Positions 1 to 7,740 of a stretch of 23,055 nt of DNA are shown piece after piece. The DNA comes from Candidatus Dadabacteria bacterium (GTDB taxonomy: Bacteria; Desulfobacterota_D; UBA1144; Nemesobacterales; UBA2774), in assembly GCA_004356555.1 (NCBI GenBank), contig SMWY01000046.1:1-23055 (forward strand). The letters run 5' to 3'. Both the position numbers and the translations under genes were made by a program. The notes under the pieces are model-generated. The model was not told the origin of the DNA, searched no databases, and worked only from the letters and a program-made list of their open reading frames with translations. Within the stretch, counting starts at the first letter, position 1; the number at the start of each line of letters is the position of its first letter.

Positions 1-357
1 CTTGATATCGATGTTTCTAATGTTAGTGTGGAAAAAATTCCTCATGAAGTCAGGACTAATCTGAAACTACTTCAAATTGGGGATATAATCTCATTAACAT
101 TATGCCACGGGTGGAGGTCGATAGAAATTACCGAGGTGCCTTTTGACTATAACGGCTCCCAGATGACCCTAAAAATGGAATCACAAGATGGATTTAACTA
201 TAAAATAGCTCCATATCCTTTTCATGAATCAAACTTAAAATTTAATATTAAGGGCAAGAAGCTAGATAAGAAAACGTTCCCGGATGATGAAGAACTTAGA
301 GAAAGATTAAATATCTCGAATTATGAAACTCTTGATTTTACTATAAGAAAGGGCTAA
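1..357 (+). CDS. DUF3891-like protein, C-terminal part (5' end outside window)
   Basis: The reading frame is open to the first base of the window, so this is taken as the last 118 codons of a gene that starts upstream. A GTG at position 28 could start a 109-residue protein, but it has no ribosome binding site and coding-like sequence continues upstream of it. The segments LLQIGDIISLTLC, then APYPFHESNLKFNIKGK, then an acidic stretch and ETLDFTIRKG match my recollection of the C-terminal half of DUF3891 proteins, a family of roughly 220-250 residues with no known reaction. The stop codon lies 9 bases before glcF on the same strand, so the two are probably co-transcribed. It is not the FAD subunit (GlcD/GlcE) one might expect beside glcF. 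The family call is from memory and moderate; that this is a real coding frame is more certain. Confidence 0.65.
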   Translation, partial: LDIDVSNVSVEKIPHEVRTNLKLLQIGDIISLTLCHGWRSIEITEVPFDYNGSQMTLKMESQDGFNYKIAPYPFHESNLKFNIKGKKLDKKTFPDDEELRERLNISNYETLDFTIRKG

Positions 358-366
358 ATATTTAAT

Positions 367-1674
367 ATGAGTCAAAGACAGTATGAGGCATTTGATGAGC
401 AGGATAAACCGAGCTCTGATATTATAAGGGACTGTGTACACTGCGGTTTTTGTCTTTCTGCATGCCCAACTTATTTAGAGACCGGGAATGAGCTGGATTC
501 TCCCAGGGGAAGGATCTATCTTATGAATTCAGCGCTTCATGGTGAAATACCGATGGACGGGTCCTTGGTAAAGCATCTTGATATGTGCCTCGGGTGCTTG
601 GCATGTGAGCCAGCGTGCCCATCAGGGGTGCGTTACGGCAGTTTGATTGCGGCTGGACGGTCTCAGATAGAGCGTCGGTATGAAAGATCGTCTTTCGAAA
701 AGATATACCGCTCTACTATTTTTTCAGTTTTTCCCTATCCCAGAAGATTAAAGTTAATGCTTCCTTTCATTTATATATATCAAAAAATAGGCTTACGTAG
801 TCTTATTCAGTCCTCAGGGATAATAAATAGGGTTTCTAAAAAACTAGCAAGTATGGAGGAGATGCTACCTGAAGTAGAATCTCCAATATTTCCTGCAGAA
901 CTTCCCGAAGTAATCCCCGCAAAGGGCAAAAGACGCTACAGAGTCGCTCTTCTCACGGGCTGTGTACAGAGCGTTTTCTTCTCAAGAACAAACGACGCTA
1001 CTGCCAGGGTTTTAGCGGAAAATGGCTGTGAAGTACTTGTCCCGCAAAATCAAAGCTGCTGCGGCGCTCTATCGGTTCATTCCGGGAGATTGTCTGAGGG
1101 CAGGGATTTCGCAAAACTAACTATAAATACTTTTGAAAATCTTGATGTAGATGCAATTGTAGTAAATTCAGCCGGGTGCGGCTCTGCGATGAAGGAATAT
1201 CGCGAAATACTTAAGGACGATCCACTGTATTCTGACCGAGCAGAAGACCTAAGCGAAAAGACAAAAGACATCATGGAATTTCTAGCTGAAATTGGACTTT
1301 CTGCAGAACCAAAAGAACTTAGTTTAAAAGTAACTTATCAAGATGCCTGCCACCTAGGCCACGCACAGCGAATAAAGGAGCAGCCAAGGCAGGTGCTAAA
1401 AGAAATACCGGGTCTTGAGTTAATTGAAATGCCCGAAGCTGACCTATGCTGCGGTAGTGCTGGGATATATAACCTTGTAGAGCCCGAGATGTCTCAAAGC
1501 CTGCTTGAGCGGAAAATTAATAATCTAAGGCAAAATGAAGTGGACTATTTAGTAGCCGGAAACCCGGGATGCCTTCTGCAAATTCAAAAAGGCATTAAAA
1601 ATCACAAACTCAACATCAAAACCGCTCATCCGGTCGAACTATTGGACTGGTCTTACAGGGGTGCCATAGGCTAA
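367..1674 (+). CDS. glcF: Glycolate oxidase-type iron-sulfur subunit GlcF
   Basis: This is the electron-transfer subunit of a glycolate/lactate-type oxidoreductase; it carries electrons from an FAD-linked dehydrogenase subunit to the membrane quinone pool. The 435-residue protein has two ferredoxin-type 4Fe-4S motifs, C23-x2-C26-x2-C29-x3-C33-P and C74-x2-C77-x2-C80-x3-C84-P. Two cysteine-rich CCG domains follow, with CCG at residues 231-233 and 361-363; the second is preceded by a typical DACHLGHAQ segment. Length and domain order fit GlcF (about 400-430 residues). The ATG at 367 is chosen because the protein starts shortly before the first cluster, although no strong ribosome binding site is visible. 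No GlcD or GlcE gene is present, so the partner must be encoded elsewhere or upstream. Related families such as GlpC or LutA are possible, but the two 4Fe-4S plus two CCG layout and the length favour GlcF. Confidence 0.88.
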   Translation: MSQRQYEAFDEQDKPSSDIIRDCVHCGFCLSACPTYLETGNELDSPRGRIYLMNSALHGEIPMDGSLVKHLDMCLGCLACEPACPSGVRYGSLIAAGRSQIERRYERSSFEKIYRSTIFSVFPYPRRLKLMLPFIYIYQKIGLRSLIQSSGIINRVSKKLASMEEMLPEVESPIFPAELPEVIPAKGKRRYRVALLTGCVQSVFFSRTNDATARVLAENGCEVLVPQNQSCCGALSVHSGRLSEGRDFAKLTINTFENLDVDAIVVNSAGCGSAMKEYREILKDDPLYSDRAEDLSEKTKDIMEFLAEIGLSAEPKELSLKVTYQDACHLGHAQRIKEQPRQVLKEIPGLELIEMPEADLCCGSAGIYNLVEPEMSQSLLERKINNLRQNEVDYLVAGNPGCLLQIQKGIKNHKLNIKTAHPVELLDWSYRGAIG

Positions 1675-1684
1675 ATCTTTATAA

Positions 1685-2185
1685 TCACCAACTTATTTCC
1701 CTACTTTTTATAGCGTCTAGTAAGTTGCTAAGCGGTTTGTTCTCTGCCACCCAAAAACTTCCGGAGTTTTCAGAATTAAAAACTGGTTTTTCAAATTTGC
1801 ATATTTTGACTACTTCCTTGCAATTTAGGTGCTCTACTTCTCCAGTTCCCATTTTAGAGCAGTTGAATTCAAAATTTCCTGTATTCATGGCTATAGCGGA
1901 CCAATTGCCGGAGCCAAGAATTGAACTCCATCCGGCGCTTGCTCCGGGATCTTTTCCTAAGGGGTGATTTAAAAAAAGATTCTCATCTGATATATTGTGG
2001 AGTAGGTATAAGCTCTGTTTAGACGACGAGCCTTCGTTTAAGACCAGGTTATTATTTTCGAACTTAATCCCTTCTTCTACACAAGTTTTAGGAAAATCTG
2101 ATTTTGAGCTTTCTCCACTACATCCGATAGTAAATAAAAGCAAGAATATACTGACTATAACAAAACATTTTATTGGGAAATTCAT
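1685..2185 (-). CDS. Lipoprotein resembling EnhB-type proteins
   Basis: A 166-residue predicted lipoprotein. It has a basic start, a hydrophobic stretch (residues 8-20) and a lipobox ending at C22 (LFTIGC), so it should be anchored to a membrane facing the periplasm. The mature part contains four further cysteines (C35, C109, C122, C129), enough for two disulfides. A conserved-looking core covers residues 73-100 (NHP...GASAGWSSIL...NWSAIAM), followed by GSFWVAENKPL near the C-terminus. This pattern resembles, as I remember it, the Legionella 'enhanced entry' protein EnhB and its relatives, whose biochemical role is unknown. The start is an ATG with AGGGA five bases upstream. The gene converges on glcF with only 10 bases between stop codons. 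The lipoprotein call is strong; the EnhB link is a tentative family resemblance. Confidence 0.7.
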   Translation of the reverse strand: MNFPIKCFVIVSIFLLLFTIGCSGESSKSDFPKTCVEEGIKFENNNLVLNEGSSSKQSLYLLHNISDENLFLNHPLGKDPGASAGWSSILGSGNWSAIAMNTGNFEFNCSKMGTGEVEHLNCKEVVKICKFEKPVFNSENSGSFWVAENKPLSNLLDAIKSREISW

Positions 2186-2320
2186 ATTATTCCCTTCGTC
2201 TTGAACTTTAATTCTCTAATCATACACAATAAATTGCAATTAATACTACTAGAAATGAAATTCAAATAGTATCTCAAAAACCATAGGTTATCCTTATTAT
2301 ATAAAGTTTAAAGGGGACAA

Positions 2321-2923
2321 ATGGCGATGAAATATTTATCAGTTTTTATCCTTACCTTTCTTATTGTATTATCCACTTCGTGTGATGAAACTTTCAATAC
2401 CCTAGATCCTCCAACTGATCCACTCATAAATCGGGAAATAGCTGAGTCTCAAGACTATAATCTAACGACACCTCTATACGGTATGCAGGTCGTGATCGAT
2501 AATCGTGTGGACAGTGGAAAACAGAGTATATTGGACCTTCTTGATAACAGGGCTACCCAATTTTTAGACTGTCAATTTGCCGAAGGTTCTCAACTAGGGT
2601 TTGAAGATGTAATGTTAGATGACGGAATTACTATTCCTCCGCTCTCCGATCTGAGAGTATATGTAGTACCTAATAGATTTGAATGTGAGGCTGTCGGTCT
2701 TAGCGTATGCGCCGGGATTTACTTTTTTGGTAACGACATAATCGTGCTATCAGAGGGTGGGTTCCTTGGGTGTGGAGAATTCTCAGTATGGAGACATGAA
2801 CTCGGCCACAGATACGGTATGTTAGCGGATCACAGTAATCAATCTGATTTTCAATCTTGTATTGGCCAGGATAGTTGTGAATTCGGCGATATACTGAGCA
2901 TAGAAATAGAAGGTAGAAATTAA
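2321..2923 (+). CDS. Lipoprotein with HExGH zinc-metalloprotease motif (M64-like pattern)
   Basis: A 200-residue protein with a lipoprotein signal (hydrophobic residues 5-17, lipobox ending LSTSC at C21). Near the C-terminus it carries HELGHRYGMLADH, residues 159-171. H159, E160 and H163 form a standard HExxH zinc site. G166 sits where metzincins have their glycine, but the third-ligand position (169) is alanine, with D170 and H171 one and two residues later. The spacing resembles the HExGHxxxxLADE signature of family M64 (IgA-peptidase-like) more than classical metzincins. The C-terminus ends only 29 residues after this motif, so the domain is unusually short. ATG at 2321 follows AAGGGG with good spacing. 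The signature and export signal are seen directly; proteolytic activity and family are inferred. It is convergent with the next gene, with three bases between stops. Confidence 0.65.
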   Translation: MAMKYLSVFILTFLIVLSTSCDETFNTLDPPTDPLINREIAESQDYNLTTPLYGMQVVIDNRVDSGKQSILDLLDNRATQFLDCQFAEGSQLGFEDVMLDDGITIPPLSDLRVYVVPNRFECEAVGLSVCAGIYFFGNDIIVLSEGGFLGCGEFSVWRHELGHRYGMLADHSNQSDFQSCIGQDSCEFGDILSIEIEGRN

Positions 2924-2926
2924 TTA

Positions 2927-3514
2927 TCACTTATTCTTTGACCGGAGTCCAAGCAATAAAGCTATATTTATTGAGAAGCTTAATATGATCAGTAGCGCCA
3001 CTGTATACTTGAAAAATTGTCTTGGCATTATGTAAAAAGAAAGGTCGTACTTGTTATTCATCCAAAGGTCATTATCAAAAAGTAGAGGGTGAAATATCTC
3101 TCTCCAGAAAGTGCCGAAAAATGGCAGAACTATCAGTAAAGTAATAATAATTACAGCATTTATTAGGGCGTATCTGGATACTCTCTGTCTATTGTAAGTT
3201 AGTGAAATCATGACCAGGCTTAACAGTCCCAAAAAAAACATCTTATCTAAAATTCCTCGAACTTCTTTGAGATGTAGCTTCTCCTTCTGTGTGAGGAAGC
3301 TATTAAGTTCTCCCTGATGTCTGAAATACGAGGCAAGCTCATTAATTCCTTTTATAGCTCTTTCATTCCCGATTTGTTCACATCTGTTATGCCAGCCACA
3401 GTTAAGCTCCATCCATTGAGGCAGATAAAAGGTAAGGGTCATCGGTATATAGAAGGTCAGATATAACAGGGAGATAAAAAGTATAAATCCTTTGATTATG
3501 TTTGATCCGGTCAT
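2927..3514 (-). CDS. DUF1461-type integral membrane protein
   Basis: A 195-residue membrane protein with about four transmembrane segments, near residues 7-29, 91-107, 115-134 and 168-190. Between the first two lies an extracytoplasmic loop with C39 and C45. The loop after the third segment contains FWREIFHPLLFDNDLW and a PRQFF element, close to the conserved loop of the DUF1461/TIGR01906 family as I remember it (F...LFF..g.W...tDl....P..F). No function is known for that family. The ATG has no clear ribosome binding site. It lies 45 bases downstream of nhaA on the same strand and may be read from the nhaA promoter; whether it is related to sodium or pH homeostasis cannot be told from sequence. 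Membrane topology is well supported, the family name moderately. Confidence 0.68.
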   Translation of the reverse strand: MTGSNIIKGFILFISLLYLTFYIPMTLTFYLPQWMELNCGWHNRCEQIGNERAIKGINELASYFRHQGELNSFLTQKEKLHLKEVRGILDKMFFLGLLSLVMISLTYNRQRVSRYALINAVIIITLLIVLPFFGTFWREIFHPLLFDNDLWMNNKYDLSFYIMPRQFFKYTVALLIILSFSINIALLLGLRSKNK

Positions 3515-3559
3515 ATAAACTAAGGCGTTCTTACTAAAATTTTGTAGATACTACTCAAA

Positions 3560-4753
3560 TCAGTCGGGATCATTTTTTATGTAAAAGCTTAATATCAGGT
3601 ACCCGGCAATTGCAGAGATAAAGGATCCGACTAGTATTCCGATACGAGCCGAGGCCGCATCATCCGTAATACTGCTGTCAAATGCAAGCGTACTGATAAA
3701 TAAGCTCATTGTGAAACCGATACCACAAAGTACAGAAGTCCCATATATCATTCGCCAATTTATATCTGAAGGCAATTTTGCTAGACCCAGCTTAACCGCT
3801 GCCAGGGAGAATCCAAAAACTCCGGCCTGCTTACCAAGAAAAAGTCCAAGCGCAATTCCTATCGGAATCGGCTCAAATAAGGAGCCAAATGACATTCCCT
3901 CAAGAGATACCCCTGCATTTGCGAAGGCAAAGATAGGCATAATACCAAAAGCTATCCAGGGATGAAGTGAATGCTCCATTTCACGAAGCGGGCAGGGCTC
4001 ATCTTCTTTGGTTCTGAGAGGAATCGCAAAAGCGAGTATAACTCCAGCCAGGGTTGCATGGACCCCTGACTTTAGGACACATATCCAAAGTATAAGGCCG
4101 ACTACTACATAGGCAGCTATTCTCTTTACACCCAATAAGTTCATAGCAAACAAAGCAGCTATCGCTACCCCCGCAAAGATAAGAGATGTAACTGATAGAT
4201 CTCCCGAGTAAAAAATTGCTATTATCACTATTGCGCCTAAGTCGTCTATTATCGCAAGTGTAAGTAGAAATAGTTTTAATGAGAGAGGTACTCGGGAACC
4301 AAGTAAAGCCAAAATACCAAGCGCAAATGCAATATCAGTTGCTGCAGGTATAGCCCATCCGTTAAGCGCAGAGGCATTACTGATATTGAAAAGTATATAT
4401 ATCAAAGCTGGAATCGCCATACCGCCTATTGCCGCAATTCCAGGTAATGCTACTTGGGAAATGCTTGAAAGCTGGCCGTCTAAAATTTCACGCTTTACTT
4501 CAAGCCCAATTAATAAAAAGAAAATTGCCATGAGCCCGTCGTTTATCCATAAAAGAAGCGGCTTCGCCAAGTGAAGGGCCCCAATACGAATCTCAACAGG
4601 GGTATCAAGAAATAGATCATACAGGCTTGAGAGCGGAGAGTTGCTTATTATAAGAGCAAGTACTGCTGCTCCGACAAGAATAATGCCGCTTGCAGATTCA
4701 AGTTTTAGAAATTCCCGAATAGCCTCTAGAGCGCGAATTGGCTTTACACTCAT
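3560..4753 (-). CDS. nhaA: Na+/H+ antiporter NhaA
   Basis: NhaA exchanges internal Na+ (or Li+) for external protons across the inner membrane and controls sodium level and pH. The 397-residue protein is close to the E. coli length (388) and hydrophobic throughout. The key carboxylates are present: D140 in AIPAATDIAFALG and the pair D170-D171 in LAIIDDLGAIV. These correspond to E. coli D133, D163 and D164 with a constant offset of 7. The N-terminal LESASGIIL and the LIGLEVKREIL segment are also typical. The ATG at 4753 follows a strong AGGGGGG ribosome binding site and a near-consensus promoter (4783-4810). Nothing appears truncated. Function is inferred by homology but with little doubt. Confidence 0.96.
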   Translation of the reverse strand: MSVKPIRALEAIREFLKLESASGIILVGAAVLALIISNSPLSSLYDLFLDTPVEIRIGALHLAKPLLLWINDGLMAIFFLLIGLEVKREILDGQLSSISQVALPGIAAIGGMAIPALIYILFNISNASALNGWAIPAATDIAFALGILALLGSRVPLSLKLFLLTLAIIDDLGAIVIIAIFYSGDLSVTSLIFAGVAIAALFAMNLLGVKRIAAYVVVGLILWICVLKSGVHATLAGVILAFAIPLRTKEDEPCPLREMEHSLHPWIAFGIMPIFAFANAGVSLEGMSFGSLFEPIPIGIALGLFLGKQAGVFGFSLAAVKLGLAKLPSDINWRMIYGTSVLCGIGFTMSLFISTLAFDSSITDDAASARIGILVGSFISAIAGYLILSFYIKNDPD

Positions 4754-4782
4754 AATATTTAATCCCCCCTGAAGTTGAAAAA

Positions 4783-4810
4783 ATTATACGCTAATAGGGT
4801 GCATTATCAA
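4783..4810 (-). promoter_or_regulatory. Sigma70-type promoter for nhaA
   Basis: Read on the minus strand, the -35 box TTGATA (4805-4810) and a perfect -10 box TATAAT (4783-4788) are separated by 16 bases. Transcription would start about 25-30 bases upstream of the nhaA ATG. Seen directly in the sequence; use in the cell is inferred. Confidence 0.65.
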
Positions 4811-4894
4811 AACAGTTTAATTGTTTGGAAAAAGGAGATAATTAGGCTGGATTGAATTGCTTTACTTGGTTGGGGATTTAAGAATTTAATGTGT

Positions 4895-4993
4895 TTAGGG
4901 ATTTATCGCCTCTACAAATACACTCTCTGGGGCTCTTTCTCCAAGATCTAATGTCCCGGGATTTATGTAAAGATGTCCCCGGTTATCGTCCGT
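4895..4993 (-). pseudogene. Short remnant of a protein-coding gene (C-terminal fragment)
   Basis: A frame of 32 codons between a TAA (4994-4996) and a terminal TAA (4895-4897) translates to a peptide that looks like real protein: it contains GHLYINPGTLDLGER and ends APESVFVEAINP. The INPG element resembles the C-terminal part of small calcineurin-like metallophosphoesterases (YfcE type), where a similar INPGS segment follows the metal-binding GHTH. There is no start codon, no ribosome binding site and the sequence upstream is closed by stops, so this would be a decayed gene tail. The coding look is my reading of one short frame and chance is possible. The family guess is weak. Confidence 0.3.
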
Positions 4994-5071
4994 TTACAGT
5001 CGTGAAAAATTATTTACCTAAAATTATTGAGTTTTTGAACTTGTAACTGGAGTTTTGTAGAAAAAACTAAG

Positions 5072-5100
5072 TTGTGTTAATATCCATATTCTAATATATA
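5072..5100 (+). promoter_or_regulatory. Possible promoter for the LLM oxidoreductase
   Basis: TTGTGT (5072-5077) and TATATA (5095-5100) are separated by 17 bases and lie 23 bases before the TTG start. The region is AT-rich, so several alternative -10 boxes exist nearby; the call is modest. Confidence 0.35.
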
Positions 5101-5123
5101 GTTATAGAATTTGGAGTTTTTAA

Positions 5124-6203
5124 TTGGAAATAGGCTATTTTACAATGCCCCTTCATCCTGCGGGCAGAGACCTTGCTGAAACGCTTCAAGAAGACCTTGA
5201 GCAGATTGTTCTGCTTGATGAATTAGGGTTTAAAGAAGCCTGGATTGGAGAGCACTTTACAGCAGGATGGGAAAACATTCCTGCTCCTGATTTATTTATC
5301 GCAAATGCAATTCCTCTGACAAAAAATATCATTCTTGGAACTGGCGTCTCCTGTCTTCCCGATCACGACCCCTTTGTTCTTGCACATAGAATAGCAGTTT
5401 TAGATAACTTGGCCAAAGGTAGGTTCTATTGGGGTATAGGAGCAGGGAGTTTTATAGGGGACTTTGAGGCATTTGATATTGATCCAAGGTCAGGAGAACA
5501 AAGGGATCTGACAAATGATTCTTTGGCATTTATCTTGAATTTGTGGAATAATCCCAAGCCCGGCAAATATGCAAACAACAGGTGGAGTTTTACCGTTCCT
5601 GAGCCTCAAGAAGATGTGGGACTCGGAGTTCATGCCAAGCCCTATCAAAAGCCCCATCCTCCAATAGCAGTAGCCGGAATTACTGAGAGTTCTAGCACAT
5701 TAAAAGTTGCAGGTGAAAATGGCTGGATACCCATGAGTATAAATTTTGTTACTAGTGATGTTTTAAAAACCCACTGGAATTCGGTAGAAGAAGGGGCATT
5801 GAAATCTGGCAAAAAACCGGATAGGTCCAAATGGAGGATAGCAAGGGATGTTTTTGTAGCGGAAACTACCGATGAGGCCCGAAGAGCGGTTAAAGAAGGC
5901 ACACTCGCTCGGGATTTTACAGATTATTTCTTTAAATTGATTCCTAAAATCAGGGGCAACTTAAACATCTTTAAATCAGACAAATCCATGTCCGATTCTG
6001 ACGTCACAATCGATTATATGATCGATAATTTATGGATAGTAGGAAGCCCGGATGATGTAGTTACTCAAATCGAGGATCTCTACCACTCGGTAGGTGGTTT
6101 TGGAGTGCTGCTCGTAATGGGTCATGAGTGGAAGCCAAAGGATAAGTGGACCCGGTCTATGCAGTTACTAGTTGAAGAAGTGATGCCCAGATTAAGATTT
6201 TAG
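5124..6203 (+). CDS. LLM-class flavin-dependent oxidoreductase (luciferase-like monooxygenase)
   Basis: A 359-residue member of the bacterial-luciferase-like TIM-barrel family, enzymes that use reduced FMN (or F420) to oxidise small organic substrates. Recognisable elements are the N-terminal strand MEIGYFTMPLHP, GFKEAWIGEHF, the LGTGVSCLPDHDP segment, the LAKGRFYWGIGAGS nucleotide-binding region, and the C-terminal IVGSPDDVVTQIEDL. The overall pattern is nearest to limonene-monooxygenase/alkanal-monooxygenase-like proteins, but the substrate cannot be predicted. The start is a TTG at 5124, supported by GGAG seven bases upstream and by the protein beginning right at the first barrel strand. 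It stands alone, with no flavin reductase next to it. It converges with the next gene, 23 bases between stops. Confidence 0.88.
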   Translation: MEIGYFTMPLHPAGRDLAETLQEDLEQIVLLDELGFKEAWIGEHFTAGWENIPAPDLFIANAIPLTKNIILGTGVSCLPDHDPFVLAHRIAVLDNLAKGRFYWGIGAGSFIGDFEAFDIDPRSGEQRDLTNDSLAFILNLWNNPKPGKYANNRWSFTVPEPQEDVGLGVHAKPYQKPHPPIAVAGITESSSTLKVAGENGWIPMSINFVTSDVLKTHWNSVEEGALKSGKKPDRSKWRIARDVFVAETTDEARRAVKEGTLARDFTDYFFKLIPKIRGNLNIFKSDKSMSDSDVTIDYMIDNLWIVGSPDDVVTQIEDLYHSVGGFGVLLVMGHEWKPKDKWTRSMQLLVEEVMPRLRF

Positions 6204-6226
6204 ATTAATCAAAGTTTCTAAAAAAC

Positions 6227-6667
6227 TTATTCTGATCGCTCAATTATAGTGGGAGTATTTTCTTCCTTAATACGGCTCGAATTAATTACTTTATTAATCC
6301 CGTCAGATTTGACTACTGAAAGCCCGTTCATGTTGAGTATGATTTCAAAAAAACTTAAGACGTCCTCTTTTTCCATACCCCCTTCGGGTGTAATAATAGT
6401 CACTTTCTGAGGTTTCACTGATTCACCTATTATATAAACCTCTCCATTAATCTCACCTACCGCTTTTATGAGTTCTAGAATATCTATTTCGTTTCCAAGA
6501 TGAACCATTCCGTTTTCAGAAACGTATTTTTTCTGCTCCTCTGCTTTCTCGGCATTTTCTGTTTCAGATACAGCTATGTTGGTTGAAATAAATAAATTGT
6601 CAGTCAGCATTAAGACAGGTGTAATCGTTAACAGGGGGAGTAATAAGTAGGTAGGATAAATTTGCAT
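6227..6667 (-). CDS. Stand-alone secretin N0 (GspD N-terminal) domain protein
   Basis: A 146-residue protein with an N-terminal hydrophobic segment (residues 7-28; signal peptide or membrane anchor), a charged linker (35-50) and one domain at about 53-131. That domain follows the N0 domain of type II secretion secretins: ILELIKAVGEINGEVYIIG, then QKVTIITP, then VLSFFEIILNMNGLSVVKSDG and INKVINSS. The match runs to the point where GspD would continue into N1. Here the protein simply ends 15 residues later, with no N1-N3 repeats and no outer-membrane channel. The intergenic space downstream is 23 bases and then an opposite-strand gene, so no frameshifted remainder is present. No ribosome binding site is visible before the ATG. 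In the T2SS, N0 binds the HR domain of GspC in the periplasm; such a domain occurs in the transglycosylase at 14862-15737. Function otherwise unknown. Confidence 0.7.
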   Translation of the reverse strand: MQIYPTYLLLPLLTITPVLMLTDNLFISTNIAVSETENAEKAEEQKKYVSENGMVHLGNEIDILELIKAVGEINGEVYIIGESVKPQKVTIITPEGGMEKEDVLSFFEIILNMNGLSVVKSDGINKVINSSRIKEENTPTIIERSE

Positions 6668-6742
6668 AGAACAATAGGTGCTATTTAAATCTCTAATTTC
6701 TACTATCCTAACACATAGTAAAAAATATCCTACGGGGTTTTA

Positions 6743-7717
6743 TTAATATTCATCATTCCCTTTAATTTTTTTTACTCTCTCCGATCTAAAATCTTTTCTT
6801 TCTAAACCTTTTTTCCAGAGTCTTTTTTCTTCAGGTGTTTCAGGTTCAAATTCAGGAACCGGTTTAGTAGAGCCGTCCTTTTCAAGTTGTACAAAACTTA
6901 AGAAGGCCGTACAGGTATGTCTTTGCTCACCGGTCATAACATCTTCTGATAGCACTTTGATTCCAACCTCAAGTGAGCTCTGACCCACATATGTAATGCC
7001 GGCTTTAAAAGTTATAATGTCGCCTATTCTAATTGGAGAATAAAAGTAAAGATCGTCCAGAGAGCCTGTGATCATGACTCCTTTAACAAACCTCATTGCG
7101 AGAATAGATGCAGCCTGATCTATATCCATCATTAACTTTCCAACTGCCATAAAGTCTCCGTGGAAAGTATCTTCGGGCAGTACGACTTTAGTAGTTTCAA
7201 GCCGCATTCTGGTTATTTCAGTTTCGTCAATTGTGTTACGGGCCTGTTCATTCCTCTTTGCAATTTGGGTGAGTCTTCCTTCTTTTCTCTCTTTAGCTTC
7301 TACGTATATAGACATTTCATCACTGTCTGCAGGTATTATTTTTTCTGATATCTTTCGTGGTTTTCCATCTTCGTCAACAGCTACAAAAGCCAAGTGTGAG
7401 GAGGTCGTGAGTTTCTTCTTCCCACTCTCCGGATTCTCGGAATAAACCTTTACTCCAAGCTCCATTGAACTACTTCCGATATATTCGACCCAGCTCTCAA
7501 GAGTTACAATTTCTCCTACCTTTACAGGATTTATAAAATCTATACTATCGGTTGCGCCTAATACAGTAATCCCTTTAGATATAAGAGATGAATCAATAGT
7601 TGCAGCTAGCATTATCCAGTCCATCAACCTTCCACCGCTTAGTCTGTCATGTATGCTGGCATGCTCGGGGAAAACGAACTGAATCATCTGACGTTTTGTT
7701 TCTGCAATTGAGGGCAT
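6743..7717 (-). CDS. Acyl-CoA thioesterase with two hotdog domains
   Basis: A 324-residue cytosolic protein with two tandem hotdog domains (about 8-125 and 168-285), like BACH/ACOT7-type acyl-CoA thioesterases that hydrolyse fatty acyl-CoA to free acid and CoA. Each half shows the long helix (GGRLMDWIMLAAT and GKLMMDIDQAASI) and the strand pattern V..GeIVTL/IrIGDIITF. In the second half D200 occupies the conserved acidic position of the hotdog helix. In the first half that position is M36. The asparagine usually preceding the helix appears replaced in both halves (S21 and F185). Catalysis may therefore be altered, or my alignment is off by a residue. ATG at 7717 has AGG seven to eight bases upstream. 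It lies 23 bases after mscS on the same strand, likely one operon. Confidence 0.85.
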   Translation of the reverse strand: MPSIAETKRQMIQFVFPEHASIHDRLSGGRLMDWIMLAATIDSSLISKGITVLGATDSIDFINPVKVGEIVTLESWVEYIGSSSMELGVKVYSENPESGKKKLTTSSHLAFVAVDEDGKPRKISEKIIPADSDEMSIYVEAKERKEGRLTQIAKRNEQARNTIDETEITRMRLETTKVVLPEDTFHGDFMAVGKLMMDIDQAASILAMRFVKGVMITGSLDDLYFYSPIRIGDIITFKAGITYVGQSSLEVGIKVLSEDVMTGEQRHTCTAFLSFVQLEKDGSTKPVPEFEPETPEEKRLWKKGLERKDFRSERVKKIKGNDEY

Positions 7718-7740
7718 AATTTTTACCTGTAAATATTGTT

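Larger units (their letters stand above)
4754..5123. other. Gene-poor gap between nhaA and the LLM oxidoreductase
   Basis: This 370-base AT-rich stretch separates two divergent genes. It holds the nhaA promoter at its left end, a likely promoter for the rightward gene at its right end, and the possible 32-codon gene remnant in between. I see no RNA gene, riboswitch or sizeable repeat. Confidence 0.7.

Noticed and set aside
1..357. FAD-binding GlcD/GlcE subunit upstream of glcF
   Set aside because: The residues show none of the FAD-oxidase C-terminal features and fit DUF3891 better.
6212..6228. Inverted repeat AAGTTT/AAACTT between the LLM and N0 genes as terminator
   Set aside because: The six-base stem has only two G-C pairs (one on each strand side) and no T-run follows; too weak to support.
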